Assembly: GCF_900120295.1 (NCBI RefSeq)
Contig: NZ_LT635470.1
Location: 1,116,001 to 1,180,000, forward strand
Length of the DNA: 64,000 nucleotides
Reading direction: 5' to 3'
DNA from: Blautia sp. Marseille-P3201T
Lineage (GTDB): Bacteria; Bacillota; Clostridia; Lachnospirales; Lachnospiraceae
Part shown: piece by piece, positions 16,272 to 24,852 of the stretch
How positions within the stretch are numbered: the stretch's first letter is position 1
Layout: every line of letters starts with the position of its first letter
Made by a program: the position numbers and the translations under genes
The notes under the pieces: generated by a model
Database searches by the model: none
What the model saw: only the letters and a program-made list of their open reading frames with translations
What the model was told of the DNA's origin: nothing

Positions 16272-17579
16272 TTAATCCTCCTTATATATAAGCTTTGACT
16301 TTATTATAGTTTCCCTGTATTTTTCTTTTGAATGCACTTTGGTATATTTCATGTCTTGTAATATCTTTATATTATCTAAATATAGCTGTTCATTCAAGCA
16401 AATAATTATCCCTGTTTTTAAAAATTCCTTATTAGTACCTATGTATTCCTGTAAAAATTGATCCATTCGACTAAGTGTAATAAATATTTCACCTGATACT
16501 TGCTTCGAAGAACTCAGCCCAGCTAACTTACCATAAAAATATTCCCCTGATGTTAAAGCTACTCTTAAGCATATGCTTTCTCCTACTTTTTCAGCTAATC
16601 CATCTATATCTTTTTTTATCTCCGTTATACATTCTAAGATCAATGCTATTTCATTTCTATTTTCAAATGGTAAAACGCCTGTAATTCCATCGCCCTCAAT
16701 AGTATATTGATAAACTCCAAATTCTCTCATTCTATTTTCAAAAATACTTGATAACCCTGCTACAAAATGTATGGCAATTTCTTTTCCGGATTCATCAAAA
16801 CTTTTCATTTGATCAGCTATTTTATTATATAATTTCGTAAATCCAACAATATCAATTTTGAAGATTAATCCTTGCAATTTATATTTTAAATATTTATTAG
16901 TAATAGCATTTGAATATTGCATCAACTTATTATATGATGACTTTATCAAATATACGACATTCGACGATAAATGTTTGTTATCAAAATATATCTCATCGTT
17001 TCTAATATCATATTTAGAATTTAATGGATAATATCTATAACTATGTAACCCTTCCGGATCAGCTAAATTTAAAAGTCCCAATGAATCAATCTGTGTAATA
17101 TAGTGTTCTTGAATATAATAGCATTTCCACTTGTCAGGTTGTCGTGCAGATATTTTATATTCTATATAATGTCTCCCTTCTTTCTTTTCATAATCAGAAA
17201 TTCCCATGTGATAAAAGCGATAATTTTCTAATTCATCTAATAACTCTTTATGTGACTCTATTTGTTCATTATAAAATTTTACTATTGATTTTATCGACTT
17301 ATATCTTTTTGTCCCGTTTTTCTGAAACAAATATGCCATATATGGTACTGACCAAATACAATCATTTATTGTATTATTTATAGTTACTTCTGTATAGCTC
17401 GGATATTCAAGTACCATATACTTTTGTTTTGCAGAAGAAAAAACTCCATCCATATCATCTAAAATAATAATAAATAAATCCAAATACCAATATTCTGCTG
17501 CTTCAAAAGGGACTGAATCATCACTTGTATAATCATCCAAAATGCAGCATTTTTCACCTTTAATATCAATCACACTCAT
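16272..17579 (-). CDS. class III nucleotidyl cyclase with novel N-terminal region
   Basis: A 435-residue protein. Residues about 238-385 form a class III (adenylyl/guanylyl-type) cyclase domain. LIFKIDIVGFTKLY supplies metal aspartate D243, YTIEGDG the second, D297, and LRVALTSGEYFYG matches the usual RIGIHTGxVxxG strand; R371 in TLSRMDQ is the usual transition-state arginine. The asparagine normally four residues before that arginine is isoleucine here, so substrate handling may be unusual. The first about 235 residues have no transmembrane segment and match nothing I know. GAGAGG before the ATG at 17579 decides the start. It overlaps the radical SAM gene by 14 bases. With the PycTM-like protein it resembles Pycsar PycC. 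Confidence 0.8.
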   Translation of the reverse strand: MSVIDIKGEKCCILDDYTSDDSVPFEAAEYWYLDLFIIILDDMDGVFSSAKQKYMVLEYPSYTEVTINNTINDCIWSVPYMAYLFQKNGTKRYKSIKSIVKFYNEQIESHKELLDELENYRFYHMGISDYEKKEGRHYIEYKISARQPDKWKCYYIQEHYITQIDSLGLLNLADPEGLHSYRYYPLNSKYDIRNDEIYFDNKHLSSNVVYLIKSSYNKLMQYSNAITNKYLKYKLQGLIFKIDIVGFTKLYNKIADQMKSFDESGKEIAIHFVAGLSSIFENRMREFGVYQYTIEGDGITGVLPFENRNEIALILECITEIKKDIDGLAEKVGESICLRVALTSGEYFYGKLAGLSSSKQVSGEIFITLSRMDQFLQEYIGTNKEFLKTGIIICLNEQLYLDNIKILQDMKYTKVHSKEKYRETIIKSKLIYKED

Positions 17580-19086
17580 ATTGTCCCTCTCTTTCCAGGC
17601 ATTCATTATATATTGTTAATATTGTTTCTGGTGATATTTTCTTTTTCTCCTTATACTCATTAATACATGTCCTTAAAAAATTATAGCTACAGCTACGCAA
17701 AAAAGCTAATCTTTTTTGAGCCATTTCTTTTTGTTCCAAAGTATTGGTCGAACGTAAAATATACTGCAAGTGATATGATTCTTTCAAAATTTCAGAATCC
17801 ATTTTTTCTATATAATCACTTATCAGATTAATTAGTGGATCTGTAAACTTATATACATAAAATAATTCATCAATGTCTAAATCAGATGTTATTAAATTTC
17901 GCCTTTTATATTCTTGAAAAAATCTTGTATGTGGAGTAATACGAAGTTTTTTAGCAAACCTAGATATTGAATTAATTAATCCTGTTCTTTCGATAAAATC
18001 AAGATTTTCTTCTAATTCCTTCATAGTTGTATCCGCATCAAACATAATAAATCCAACATCAATTTGAAATCTATATTTCTGAAGCTCATATATTATTTTT
18101 TCATTTTCTTTTGATGATACACCTTTGTTAAAACGCAATAGCTGACTATCACTTCCAGATTCTATACCTATAAATAACAAGAAAATTCCGACTTCTTTCA
18201 TTCTTGCTAAACAAAAATCCAAATCTTCACCAAGCCCTAGTAAAGTTAAAACACTTGTACTACCTCCAAAAAATACCTTATTTTTATATTTGCGACTAAT
18301 TTTCTCAATTATAGAACACAACGTTATAATATGATCATAATTTCCAATGAAGTCTTCATCCGTAAAAATTATTTGTTTTGCCCCTGATTTAATTAATAAA
18401 TCTATTTCCTCTTCAATCTTTGAATATGAAAACATACGCCACTTTACATTACAATATTTCCAAGGCATAATGCAAAATGAGCATTTATTCCATGGACAAC
18501 CTCTACTAGTTTCCATACGAACTAATCCATTTTGCTTTATAATTTCCGAAACTTTATAATGGCGGGGACAACCTTGAGTCTTTAGATCACATACTTCTTT
18601 CCTAGTGAAATATACTGCCTTTTCATTTTCATCCCAGAAAGTAATGTTCGGGATTTCCTGCTGTTTTATTATTTTTTTTAATTCCTTTATTGATTCGACT
18701 GAATATGCCAGTCTTAATAAAATTTCAAGATTTATTTCTCCTTCACCCGTATTAAATATAACATTCCGATAAATATAAGCTAACTTATCAGCAGCACATA
18801 TTGCCAATATTCCCCCTAAAATAACAATTTTATTTTTACAAAGCTCTAATATCTTCTGTAATTCATTAAACGAAGAAATCTTGCTTGAAATTAATATAAT
18901 GTCGTATTGTTCTATTTCAAAATAATTCTTATCATCAATATCTCTGTATATAAAAAAAGTATTATTTTTATTAAATAATTTTTTAGGAAAATACTGTGCT
19001 AAAACATCAACATTAATTGGTTCATTAATTTCTGCTTGACTGTACTCCATATTAATAAAAAGAAGTTTTTGCTCAACTTTCGACAT
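17566..19086 (-). CDS. B12-binding-type radical SAM protein, unusual Cys spacing
   Basis: A 506-residue protein. Residues about 8-125 resemble the Rossmann-like cobalamin-binding domain (YDIILISSK, KIVILGGI, NTGEGEINLEILL) but lack the DxHxxG cobalamin-histidine motif. Residues about 190-420 are a radical SAM barrel: METSRGCPWNKCSFC gives three cysteines (197, 202, 205) spaced Cx4Cx2C instead of the usual Cx3Cx2C, followed by IIFTDEDF, FFGG and FIGIESGSD strands as in B12-type radical SAM enzymes. The C-terminal 100 residues are helical. The chemistry cannot be predicted. It overlaps both neighbours (14 bases each), so it is integral to the operon. Confidence 0.82.
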   Translation of the reverse strand: MSKVEQKLLFINMEYSQAEINEPINVDVLAQYFPKKLFNKNNTFFIYRDIDDKNYFEIEQYDIILISSKISSFNELQKILELCKNKIVILGGILAICAADKLAYIYRNVIFNTGEGEINLEILLRLAYSVESIKELKKIIKQQEIPNITFWDENEKAVYFTRKEVCDLKTQGCPRHYKVSEIIKQNGLVRMETSRGCPWNKCSFCIMPWKYCNVKWRMFSYSKIEEEIDLLIKSGAKQIIFTDEDFIGNYDHIITLCSIIEKISRKYKNKVFFGGSTSVLTLLGLGEDLDFCLARMKEVGIFLLFIGIESGSDSQLLRFNKGVSSKENEKIIYELQKYRFQIDVGFIMFDADTTMKELEENLDFIERTGLINSISRFAKKLRITPHTRFFQEYKRRNLITSDLDIDELFYVYKFTDPLINLISDYIEKMDSEILKESYHLQYILRSTNTLEQKEMAQKRLAFLRSCSYNFLRTCINEYKEKKKISPETILTIYNECLEREGQYECD

Positions 19087-19825
19087 GTAACTGACTCCTT
19101 TTTCGTATATCTACATTCATAATAATCTTTTGAAAAAGTTTGTCCAATTTTTCTGCTGTAAAAACTAAGGTGTTTATTTTTCCATCTATTATATATATTT
19201 CTTTTAAACAATCATTTACATCTAAATATCCCTTTTCTGGGCAACTCTGAGATTTGGAAAAATCTTCTTTTTCAATTCTTACACACCGAATCAAATAATT
19301 TTTCATACGTTCCAGACAGCGAACAGCATACCAATAATCTTCTTTTGAAATTGCCTGCGAAAATCTCTTTCTCTCAAACCCATAAAGAGTTCCATAATCT
19401 TTAAGTCGCTCTTTTTCCAGTTTGCTTACCAAAAAATCATTATCATTTGCTTGCTCTACAAAATGTTGATATACATTGTCAGTATCCTTTATGATTTTAT
19501 TAGTTGAACGTATACCCATTTCTTGTATTCTTGCTTTAGATATAATAGAAATATCATATATAATTCCATCTGAATCTATCGCTTTAAACAAATATCCCCA
19601 ATTTTCTAAATAAAAAACTTCAGCCGCATATTTTACACATGAAATTTTCTCAAGAAAACTTGCAAACTCTCTCCGAAATAATTCAAATTTTTTATCACAT
19701 ACAACACAAAACAAATCATAATCTGAATTAGGTGTATTTTCTCCTCTTGACCTCGAACCTCCAAGTGCAATAGCGATTATTTCTTTACATGAAATTAATT
19801 CTTCTAAAATTTCTCCATAGTCCAC
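19073..19825 (-). CDS. pol-beta-superfamily nucleotidyltransferase
   Basis: The 250-residue protein has an N-terminal minimal nucleotidyltransferase domain. GGSRSRG (22-28) binds the triphosphate, SDYDL (34-38) gives D35 and D37, and IIYDISI gives a likely third aspartate, D91. The C-terminal half is helical and resembles the accessory domain of antibiotic or tRNA-type transferases. It does not look like a CD-NTase (CBASS) enzyme, whose motif layout and length differ. The acceptor is unknown. It overlaps both neighbouring genes, 22 bases with the ParB-like gene and 14 with the radical SAM gene. Confidence 0.85.
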   Translation of the reverse strand: MDYGEILEELISCKEIIAIALGGSRSRGENTPNSDYDLFCVVCDKKFELFRREFASFLEKISCVKYAAEVFYLENWGYLFKAIDSDGIIYDISIISKARIQEMGIRSTNKIIKDTDNVYQHFVEQANDNDFLVSKLEKERLKDYGTLYGFERKRFSQAISKEDYWYAVRCLERMKNYLIRCVRIEKEDFSKSQSCPEKGYLDVNDCLKEIYIIDGKINTLVFTAEKLDKLFQKIIMNVDIRKRSQLHVES

Positions 19826-20379
19826 TTTTCATCCTCCGTATATTTCCAAAAAACATCACTATTACAAAACCTGGAATATCCTGTAAGACCTTCCCTGCAA
19901 AAATTTTCAAAATTTAAATGACCTGGTAATTGAAGCTGTTGAGTCCTAATCTTACTCCATTTTTGTGGAATTCCTGGCAAAGGTAAACAACAATCGTGTA
20001 CAATTATCGCATAAACAAATTCTATATCAAATTTTATTAGGCTATATATTCTATGCATCCCATCACCCAAATAAAATTTTCCTCCACGATTTTCTATAAT
20101 AGGTGGTACAATTATGTGTTGACTTCCATCAGCATATGTAATCATGTATGGATAAAATAAAGGAATATTATATTTTTTACAATTATCTATACTTTTTCGT
20201 GCAAATTTCAATCGTTCAGTATATACATTTTTACATAAAGGTATTATATCACGAGTTTTTATCTTCTGTATTTCCCACCTGGATGACACAGGAAATTGTT
20301 CCTGTAAACAATTTGTAATCTGTTCAATTTGTTCAAAAGTGCATTTCTCTAGAAACTTTATCTCTGATCGCATATTCAC
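19804..20379 (-). CDS. ParB/sulfiredoxin-like DGxHR protein
   Basis: A 191-residue protein with a central motif FYLGDGMHRIYSLIKFDIEF, then VYAIIVHD. This matches the strand-DGxHR-helix-strand core of the ParB/Srx fold, which occurs in DNA-partition CTPases, free serine kinases and DNA-modification proteins. DGMHR is at about 106-110. GGGAGGGG lies 8 bases before a GTG at 20379 and 14 before an ATG at 20373, so GTG is favoured. The C-terminal region (FENFCREGLTGYSRF) is unrecognised. It could bind or phosphorylate a nucleotide or amino acid. Confidence 0.65.
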   Translation of the reverse strand: MNMRSEIKFLEKCTFEQIEQITNCLQEQFPVSSRWEIQKIKTRDIIPLCKNVYTERLKFARKSIDNCKKYNIPLFYPYMITYADGSQHIIVPPIIENRGGKFYLGDGMHRIYSLIKFDIEFVYAIIVHDCCLPLPGIPQKWSKIRTQQLQLPGHLNFENFCREGLTGYSRFCNSDVFWKYTEDEKWTMEKF

Positions 20380-20408
20380 TCTAGTCCCCTCCCTAAATTC
20401 ACTTTTTC

Positions 20409-20963
20409 TCAATATAAATTTAATCCAATTAGAAGTATTATTACAAATAGAATCAAACCAACACAGGTCCACCTAAGTCCTGTATTATAATTTTTATATT
20501 TTTTACTGGCAATTTTAGAGTTTACATAAATTTGAGAAAGGTAATCATCTAAATAAGATTTTTTGTTCATTTTCATAATATCTTCTCGAAATAATTCAAA
20601 TGTTTTTCTTTCCCCAATACTTTCAAAAAATAATATGGAGTTCTTTTCTTTACTACTCTTTATTTCTACTCTTGCAATCAAAACAAACACTAAATGAACA
20701 ATACCATATACTAAAATACCAATTGATACAGTAAAAAAACACAAATATAACCATGTGCTAATCTTATTCTCTAAAAATAACTTATTAAATAGTTCCCCCA
20801 TAGCACTTAAGCTATCGCTAGTAAAGATAATAGTCAATAATACACCTATTAAAGCTAATATTATACTAGCTTTAGAATCGCAACTATTAATCCAGTTATT
20901 AACTCTTTCCAATGACAACCTAGCTTCCTCTATCTGTTCATCTATATTTAGTTTTTCTGCCAT
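20409..20963 (-). CDS. PycTM-like (DUF5706) membrane effector
   Basis: The 184-residue protein follows the DUF5706/Pycsar effector pattern. An N-terminal helix leads into WINSCDSKASIILALIGVLL (TM1, about 32-48), a helical hairpin ends in LIARVEI (TM2, about 70-98), a soluble stretch contains YLDDYLSQIYVNSKIASKKY (about 137-156), and a C-terminal TM lies at about 164-182. In Pycsar, PycTM is thought to breach the membrane after binding cCMP or cUMP. As first gene after the operon promoter it is expressed ahead of the cyclase. CBASS and other systems also use members of this family. Confidence 0.85.
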   Translation of the reverse strand: MAEKLNIDEQIEEARLSLERVNNWINSCDSKASIILALIGVLLTIIFTSDSLSAMGELFNKLFLENKISTWLYLCFFTVSIGILVYGIVHLVFVLIARVEIKSSKEKNSILFFESIGERKTFELFREDIMKMNKKSYLDDYLSQIYVNSKIASKKYKNYNTGLRWTCVGLILFVIILLIGLNLY

Positions 20964-20990
20964 TACAGTTTTCCTTCCTCATTTTCTATA

Positions 20991-21019
20991 ATTATACATC
21001 CCATATATTCTAAGTTCAA
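20991..21019 (-). promoter_or_regulatory. promoter of the cyclase/PycTM operon
   Basis: TTGAAC (21014-21019) and a perfect TATAAT (20991-20996) are 17 bases apart on the minus strand. Transcription would begin about 20 bases before the PycTM-like start codon. This defines the six genes at 20963-15646 as an operon separable from the polysaccharide genes upstream. The rest of 21020-21275 is AT-rich spacer without a clear terminator or gene. Confidence 0.8.
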
Positions 21020-21275
21020 TCTATTTATTATTTTAGGGTGAATTTAACAAATATTTTCACTATTCCATTCACGTTTTCTTCAAAATATTCACTTAATCCG
21101 CATCACCATGTCAATCCAATCACATATAATATAATATTTCTGGAGATTATGTATATCTTTTCTTTCATATAAGCTACTCTGGAAACAACTGTAAATTTCA
21201 GAATTTCCGGAACATATTTTCTATTCACACAATTCAATAATTTCCATATAAATGTCTGAAGTAAAGGTTGTTTCA

Positions 21276-22586
21276 TTATTCAAATACAGCTATTCGTGAT
21301 GCCTTTCTCTCTTTATCTGCTGGCACTAAATCAATCTTGATTCGTTTATCCTCTGACTGCTGTGCTGCTATAAAATCTTTGTACGCTTGATCTGGATTCG
21401 CAAATCTACAACATTTCAATTCATTACTGATTTTAATGTCTTTAATCCATAACTGTTGAATTTTGATATTAACAATTTCTGTATACTTAATAGAAAACTC
21501 TGGCTTAAATAAATCTTTTGTATCTACTTCTGTTGCAGGAGTCAATCTTGCCTCTGCATTATATGAAGTCCATTGCATTTCCTGTGGAATTTTCCTAATA
21601 CTATTAGCCAGAAAATAAAGCATCTCCTGATCATCATTATCAAAGCCATCAGAAATACTGAATGATACTCCAAATTCTGATTCTACCAAAATTACATTTT
21701 TTATTAACTCCAAATCTCCTTTTAACTCTTCAATACTTTCTGAACTAAGCGGTTCTTGCAATGTTGCTTTGAATAATTCTTCTTTTTCTTCCTTTGTTTC
21801 TATTTTTATTACTGAGCCTTTTAATGCAGTCATCTGGAATAGCGTAAATTTTCTCACATCACTCCATGTACCAAAACTCAATCTATAAGTAAGTGATATT
21901 TTTCTATCCACTAAACTGTATACGATTATAATTTTCAAACCATCATTGTCATTTTCATTTGCGATACATAAAATATGTTTATCTGGATCAACTGGTTGAA
22001 TCTTCATCATCACATCATATTCCAAGTCAGAGCCATCTACCTTTAATATACACGAAATTGCTTCCGGTAATTTTTCAGGCACTAATCTGAAATTAGTATT
22101 TTTTACTTCTTCTAAAAAGCCATCTTGATATGGATCTATTTCCTCACCAAGCATTTTTATCATTTCAACTGGTTCTAACTCAACAGGCTTTTGCGAAATA
22201 TATGCTCTTCGTGCCATTTCTTTCAACGAGTATTTTCCAGCTACTTCTTCATCCGCAATTTTAAATCTTCCCTTTATCCGATTTGGATATTTTGTTTTAG
22301 CTTCTGGAACAAGTGGTCTACTATATAAAAAATTTTTACCATTGATTTCCTGGATTCCAGTTTCATAATACGGATATAATTTATGCTGTGAAGCTAATGA
22401 TGCTCTTATGCTCTCAAAACATTTTGTCAATTTTTCAGAATTTTTTCCTATATTACGAATTGCAATCGCTGGATCATTAATCGTTATATAATTATTTTCT
22501 ACAGATGAATCCTGTATGATGTTCCCATTAACTATGTCTGCAGAAATATTATTCTTCTTTTTATTTTTCTGAATCCTGCCAAACAT
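21276..22586 (-). CDS. uncharacterised protein sharing a 15-residue motif with its upstream neighbour
   Basis: I do not recognise this 436-residue soluble protein. Near its start is NNISADIVNGNIIQD, the third copy of the motif N-x-I-x4-[IV]-x-G-x3-Q-D whose first two copies are in the preceding membrane protein. The rest is mixed alpha/beta with no recognisable catalytic motif. AAAGG at 22596-22600 lies 9 bases before the ATG at 22586; longer in-frame starts (to 22703) overlap the neighbour further and lack a ribosome site. It overlaps the upstream gene by 26 bases in another frame. The two could be split parts of one ancestral protein. Confidence 0.65.
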   Translation of the reverse strand: MFGRIQKNKKKNNISADIVNGNIIQDSSVENNYITINDPAIAIRNIGKNSEKLTKCFESIRASLASQHKLYPYYETGIQEINGKNFLYSRPLVPEAKTKYPNRIKGRFKIADEEVAGKYSLKEMARRAYISQKPVELEPVEMIKMLGEEIDPYQDGFLEEVKNTNFRLVPEKLPEAISCILKVDGSDLEYDVMMKIQPVDPDKHILCIANENDNDGLKIIIVYSLVDRKISLTYRLSFGTWSDVRKFTLFQMTALKGSVIKIETKEEKEELFKATLQEPLSSESIEELKGDLELIKNVILVESEFGVSFSISDGFDNDDQEMLYFLANSIRKIPQEMQWTSYNAEARLTPATEVDTKDLFKPEFSIKYTEIVNIKIQQLWIKDIKISNELKCCRFANPDQAYKDFIAAQQSEDKRIKIDLVPADKERKASRIAVFE

Positions 22587-22863
22587 CACCATCAACCTTT
22601 TTAACATTAATCTCATTCTTTTTTGAAGTCTTCCGTATAACACTTGAATCTCCCTGTGCTTGAGTATGCATATCCTGATGAATTGAGCCTTTAATTTCAC
22701 CACTGGTAATTTTATTCTTTTTCATCGTATGTTCTTTCCACTTTGCACCAGCTATAAAAGAGCATGTCCACCCCGCCAAACAACTTATTAAAAAAGCCCC
22801 CAGTGCAGTTCCCGGATCAAGCAGGTTTTGGAATTGTCCCCCTAACCAATATAAAGCTTCCAT
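22561..22863 (-). CDS. small membrane protein with two 15-residue repeats
   Basis: A 100-residue protein with one hydrophobic segment (about 18-40) followed by a charged region with two motif copies, NKITSGEIKGSIHQD (50-64) and NEINVKKVDGDVWQD (83-97). The third copy lies at the start of the next gene. An AAAGGA about 10 bases before the ATG supports translation, and the gene starts just after the vanZ-like stop. The stop codon lies at an A-rich run; loss of one A would fuse it to the next gene. Function unknown. Confidence 0.65.
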   Translation of the reverse strand: MEALYWLGGQFQNLLDPGTALGAFLISCLAGWTCSFIAGAKWKEHTMKKNKITSGEIKGSIHQDMHTQAQGDSSVIRKTSKKNEINVKKVDGDVWQDSEK

Positions 22864-22868
22864 TAATT

Positions 22869-23384
22869 TTAGTTCCTTTCACACATTTTTCTCCAAATAG
22901 TATTCAAAAATTTTATAAAAATATATCCCAATATTCCTCCAAGAATATTCATAATAACATCATCTAACTGGCAATATCCTCTACCAGTAATTAACTGGAT
23001 TCCTTCTATAAGACAAGATGCCGTTATATATATGAATATTTCTTTCGTTTTGGAATTTTTCTTTTTTCTAATGGCTCTTAACATGCCAAATGGTATAAAC
23101 ATAAAAATATTTTCTATAACATACGCTTTTGCTTGCGTAGAAGCTCCCCATGTAGCAAAAAGTTGTAAATCTATACCTTTTCTTGAACCTGGCTCTCTGG
23201 AAAAAATAGTTATCATAATTACTATTAATACATATGCCAGCATACAATACCACCATATAATACTACATAATGTTAATTTCTTATTTTTCCATAGCACAAT
23301 ACTAATAGGCATAAGTCCCAACATTGCCAAGGTTAAACACAAAGGAACATAAGATAATGGCTCCTTCATGTTTAACAAAATCAT
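22869..23384 (-). CDS. VanZ-family membrane protein
   Basis: The 171-residue protein has four to five hydrophobic helices and the VanZ landmarks ENIFMFIPFGML, SCLIEGIQLITGRGYCQLDD and a glycine-rich last helix (NILGGILGYIF). Members affect teicoplanin sensitivity or the cell envelope, mechanism unknown, and often occur in polysaccharide loci. Several start codons are possible; no strong ribosome site decides among them. Confidence 0.85.
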   Translation of the reverse strand: MILLNMKEPLSYVPLCLTLAMLGLMPISIVLWKNKKLTLCSIIWWYCMLAYVLIVIMITIFSREPGSRKGIDLQLFATWGASTQAKAYVIENIFMFIPFGMLRAIRKKKNSKTKEIFIYITASCLIEGIQLITGRGYCQLDDVIMNILGGILGYIFIKFLNTIWRKMCERN

Positions 23385-23424
23385 TGATAAAATATTTTCT
23401 CATTCCCTTCTTATTGTTCCAGTA

Positions 23425-24852
23425 TCATACCTTCCTTTCAAATACTTTTCTTAGACTTGAAATTATAACATTTTTAAAAAGTAAATATGTAACCGCACTA
23501 TACACAACAATGTAAATCAAAAATCCTAACCATATATTTGAAATCGCACTTGATGCATAAAAAATCGTAATCATAAATAATAAATATATAAGATTTTTCC
23601 ATCTTCTATATCCTATTTCTTTAACAAAGTATTGTTCTATAAATACATACCATATAACCATTGTAATTATGGATGCAACTGATATAGATGCCGGTGTCTT
23701 AAAAGTGACATACGCAATTCCATTTGCTAAAGCTGATATTCCCAATACAATTAAGCTCTTAAAAAAATAACGTAGATTTTTTCCCAATACTTTATAATAG
23801 TTGTGCATTACAACCGTCACAGCGGAACTTATTGCAAGTCCTGGAAATATTATTCTAAAAATCACTAAGGAATCGTTATATTTAGGTAAAAACCATTTTA
23901 CAAACCAGCATAAAGGAAAATATACTGCATTTGCAGCAAATACTAATAAAAGCATAAGTGCTATAAGTCTTGGATAATTCTCAACCATACTTTCCTTTGT
24001 AGATCTTTTTAATGTAGGATAAAGAACTGTTGCTATAGCAGATGTTGCTACTGTAACCAGTGAAAGCATGTTATAGGCAAAAGCATATACAGCATATGTT
24101 GAAGTATCAAATAAAATATTTACGAACTGTCTGTCTAATGTTAAAATCAGCGTAGCACATAGATTTGCAAATAATAATGGAAAACCTATTTTTATAAGAT
24201 GAATGACTTCTCCTCTCATATCACTCATCCTTTCTGATTTTCCAAAGGAAATACTTCGATATGTATATACATACCATACGGTCAATAATACATTTACCAA
24301 CACCAATGCAAAGACGTAAATCTGATATCCAATTTCGCTTTTTTGAGTATAATAATATCCAAACATAAGTAAAACAATAACTATGTTACTCGCCGATTGT
24401 AATACTTTTCTAATAGAATATTCACGAAACCGCTGCGTAAATTGTGATATTTGTTGATAATACCCCGTTACATTCACCGCTATCATATCTATTCCTAATA
24501 ACAAAATAATAAATTTAAAATCACCATTTTTTAGGAAAAAGCTAATTATTGCCAGTACAATAAATCCAATAAAATGTACAAACATATACCATTTGAAAAA
24601 GCTCCGGAACTTTTCTTTATTCAATTGTTCAAAATTGTAACCACCATAATCAAGAACAATTCCATCAATAATTCCCAGACTAAAAAATCCAATATATGTT
24701 GTATACAAAGTAAATGTTTTATACAATCCATAACTATCTACGCTCAATATTTTAGGTATAAGGAAACCTATTACAATACCAGATAATATGGTCGTACAAT
24801 TACTTAAAGTCACTCCTATAATGCTTGTTATTGTTTTCTTACTATTATTCAT
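23425..24852 (-). CDS. wzx: polysaccharide flippase (Wzx-like, MOP superfamily)
   Basis: The 475-residue protein has about twelve to fourteen helices. It begins NNSKKTITSIIGVTLSNCTTILSGIVIGFLIPKILS, the classical Wzx/RfbX start. It would move undecaprenyl-pyrophosphate-linked repeat units across the membrane for the Wzy polymerase encoded two genes upstream. The start codon overlaps the acetyltransferase gene by 8 bases. Sequence is AT-rich like the other variable genes of the locus. Confidence 0.9.
   Translation of the reverse strand: MNNSKKTITSIIGVTLSNCTTILSGIVIGFLIPKILSVDSYGLYKTFTLYTTYIGFFSLGIIDGIVLDYGGYNFEQLNKEKFRSFFKWYMFVHFIGFIVLAIISFFLKNGDFKFIILLLGIDMIAVNVTGYYQQISQFTQRFREYSIRKVLQSASNIVIVLLMFGYYYTQKSEIGYQIYVFALVLVNVLLTVWYVYTYRSISFGKSERMSDMRGEVIHLIKIGFPLLFANLCATLILTLDRQFVNILFDTSTYAVYAFAYNMLSLVTVATSAIATVLYPTLKRSTKESMVENYPRLIALMLLLVFAANAVYFPLCWFVKWFLPKYNDSLVIFRIIFPGLAISSAVTVVMHNYYKVLGKNLRYFFKSLIVLGISALANGIAYVTFKTPASISVASIITMVIWYVFIEQYFVKEIGYRRWKNLIYLLFMITIFYASSAISNIWLGFLIYIVVYSAVTYLLFKNVIISSLRKVFERKV

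Noticed and set aside
19073-20963. Interpretation of the nucleotidyltransferase and membrane protein as a CBASS pair.
   Set aside because: The transferase lacks the CD-NTase length and motif layout, while a class III cyclase is present in the same operon, so Pycsar-type logic fits better.
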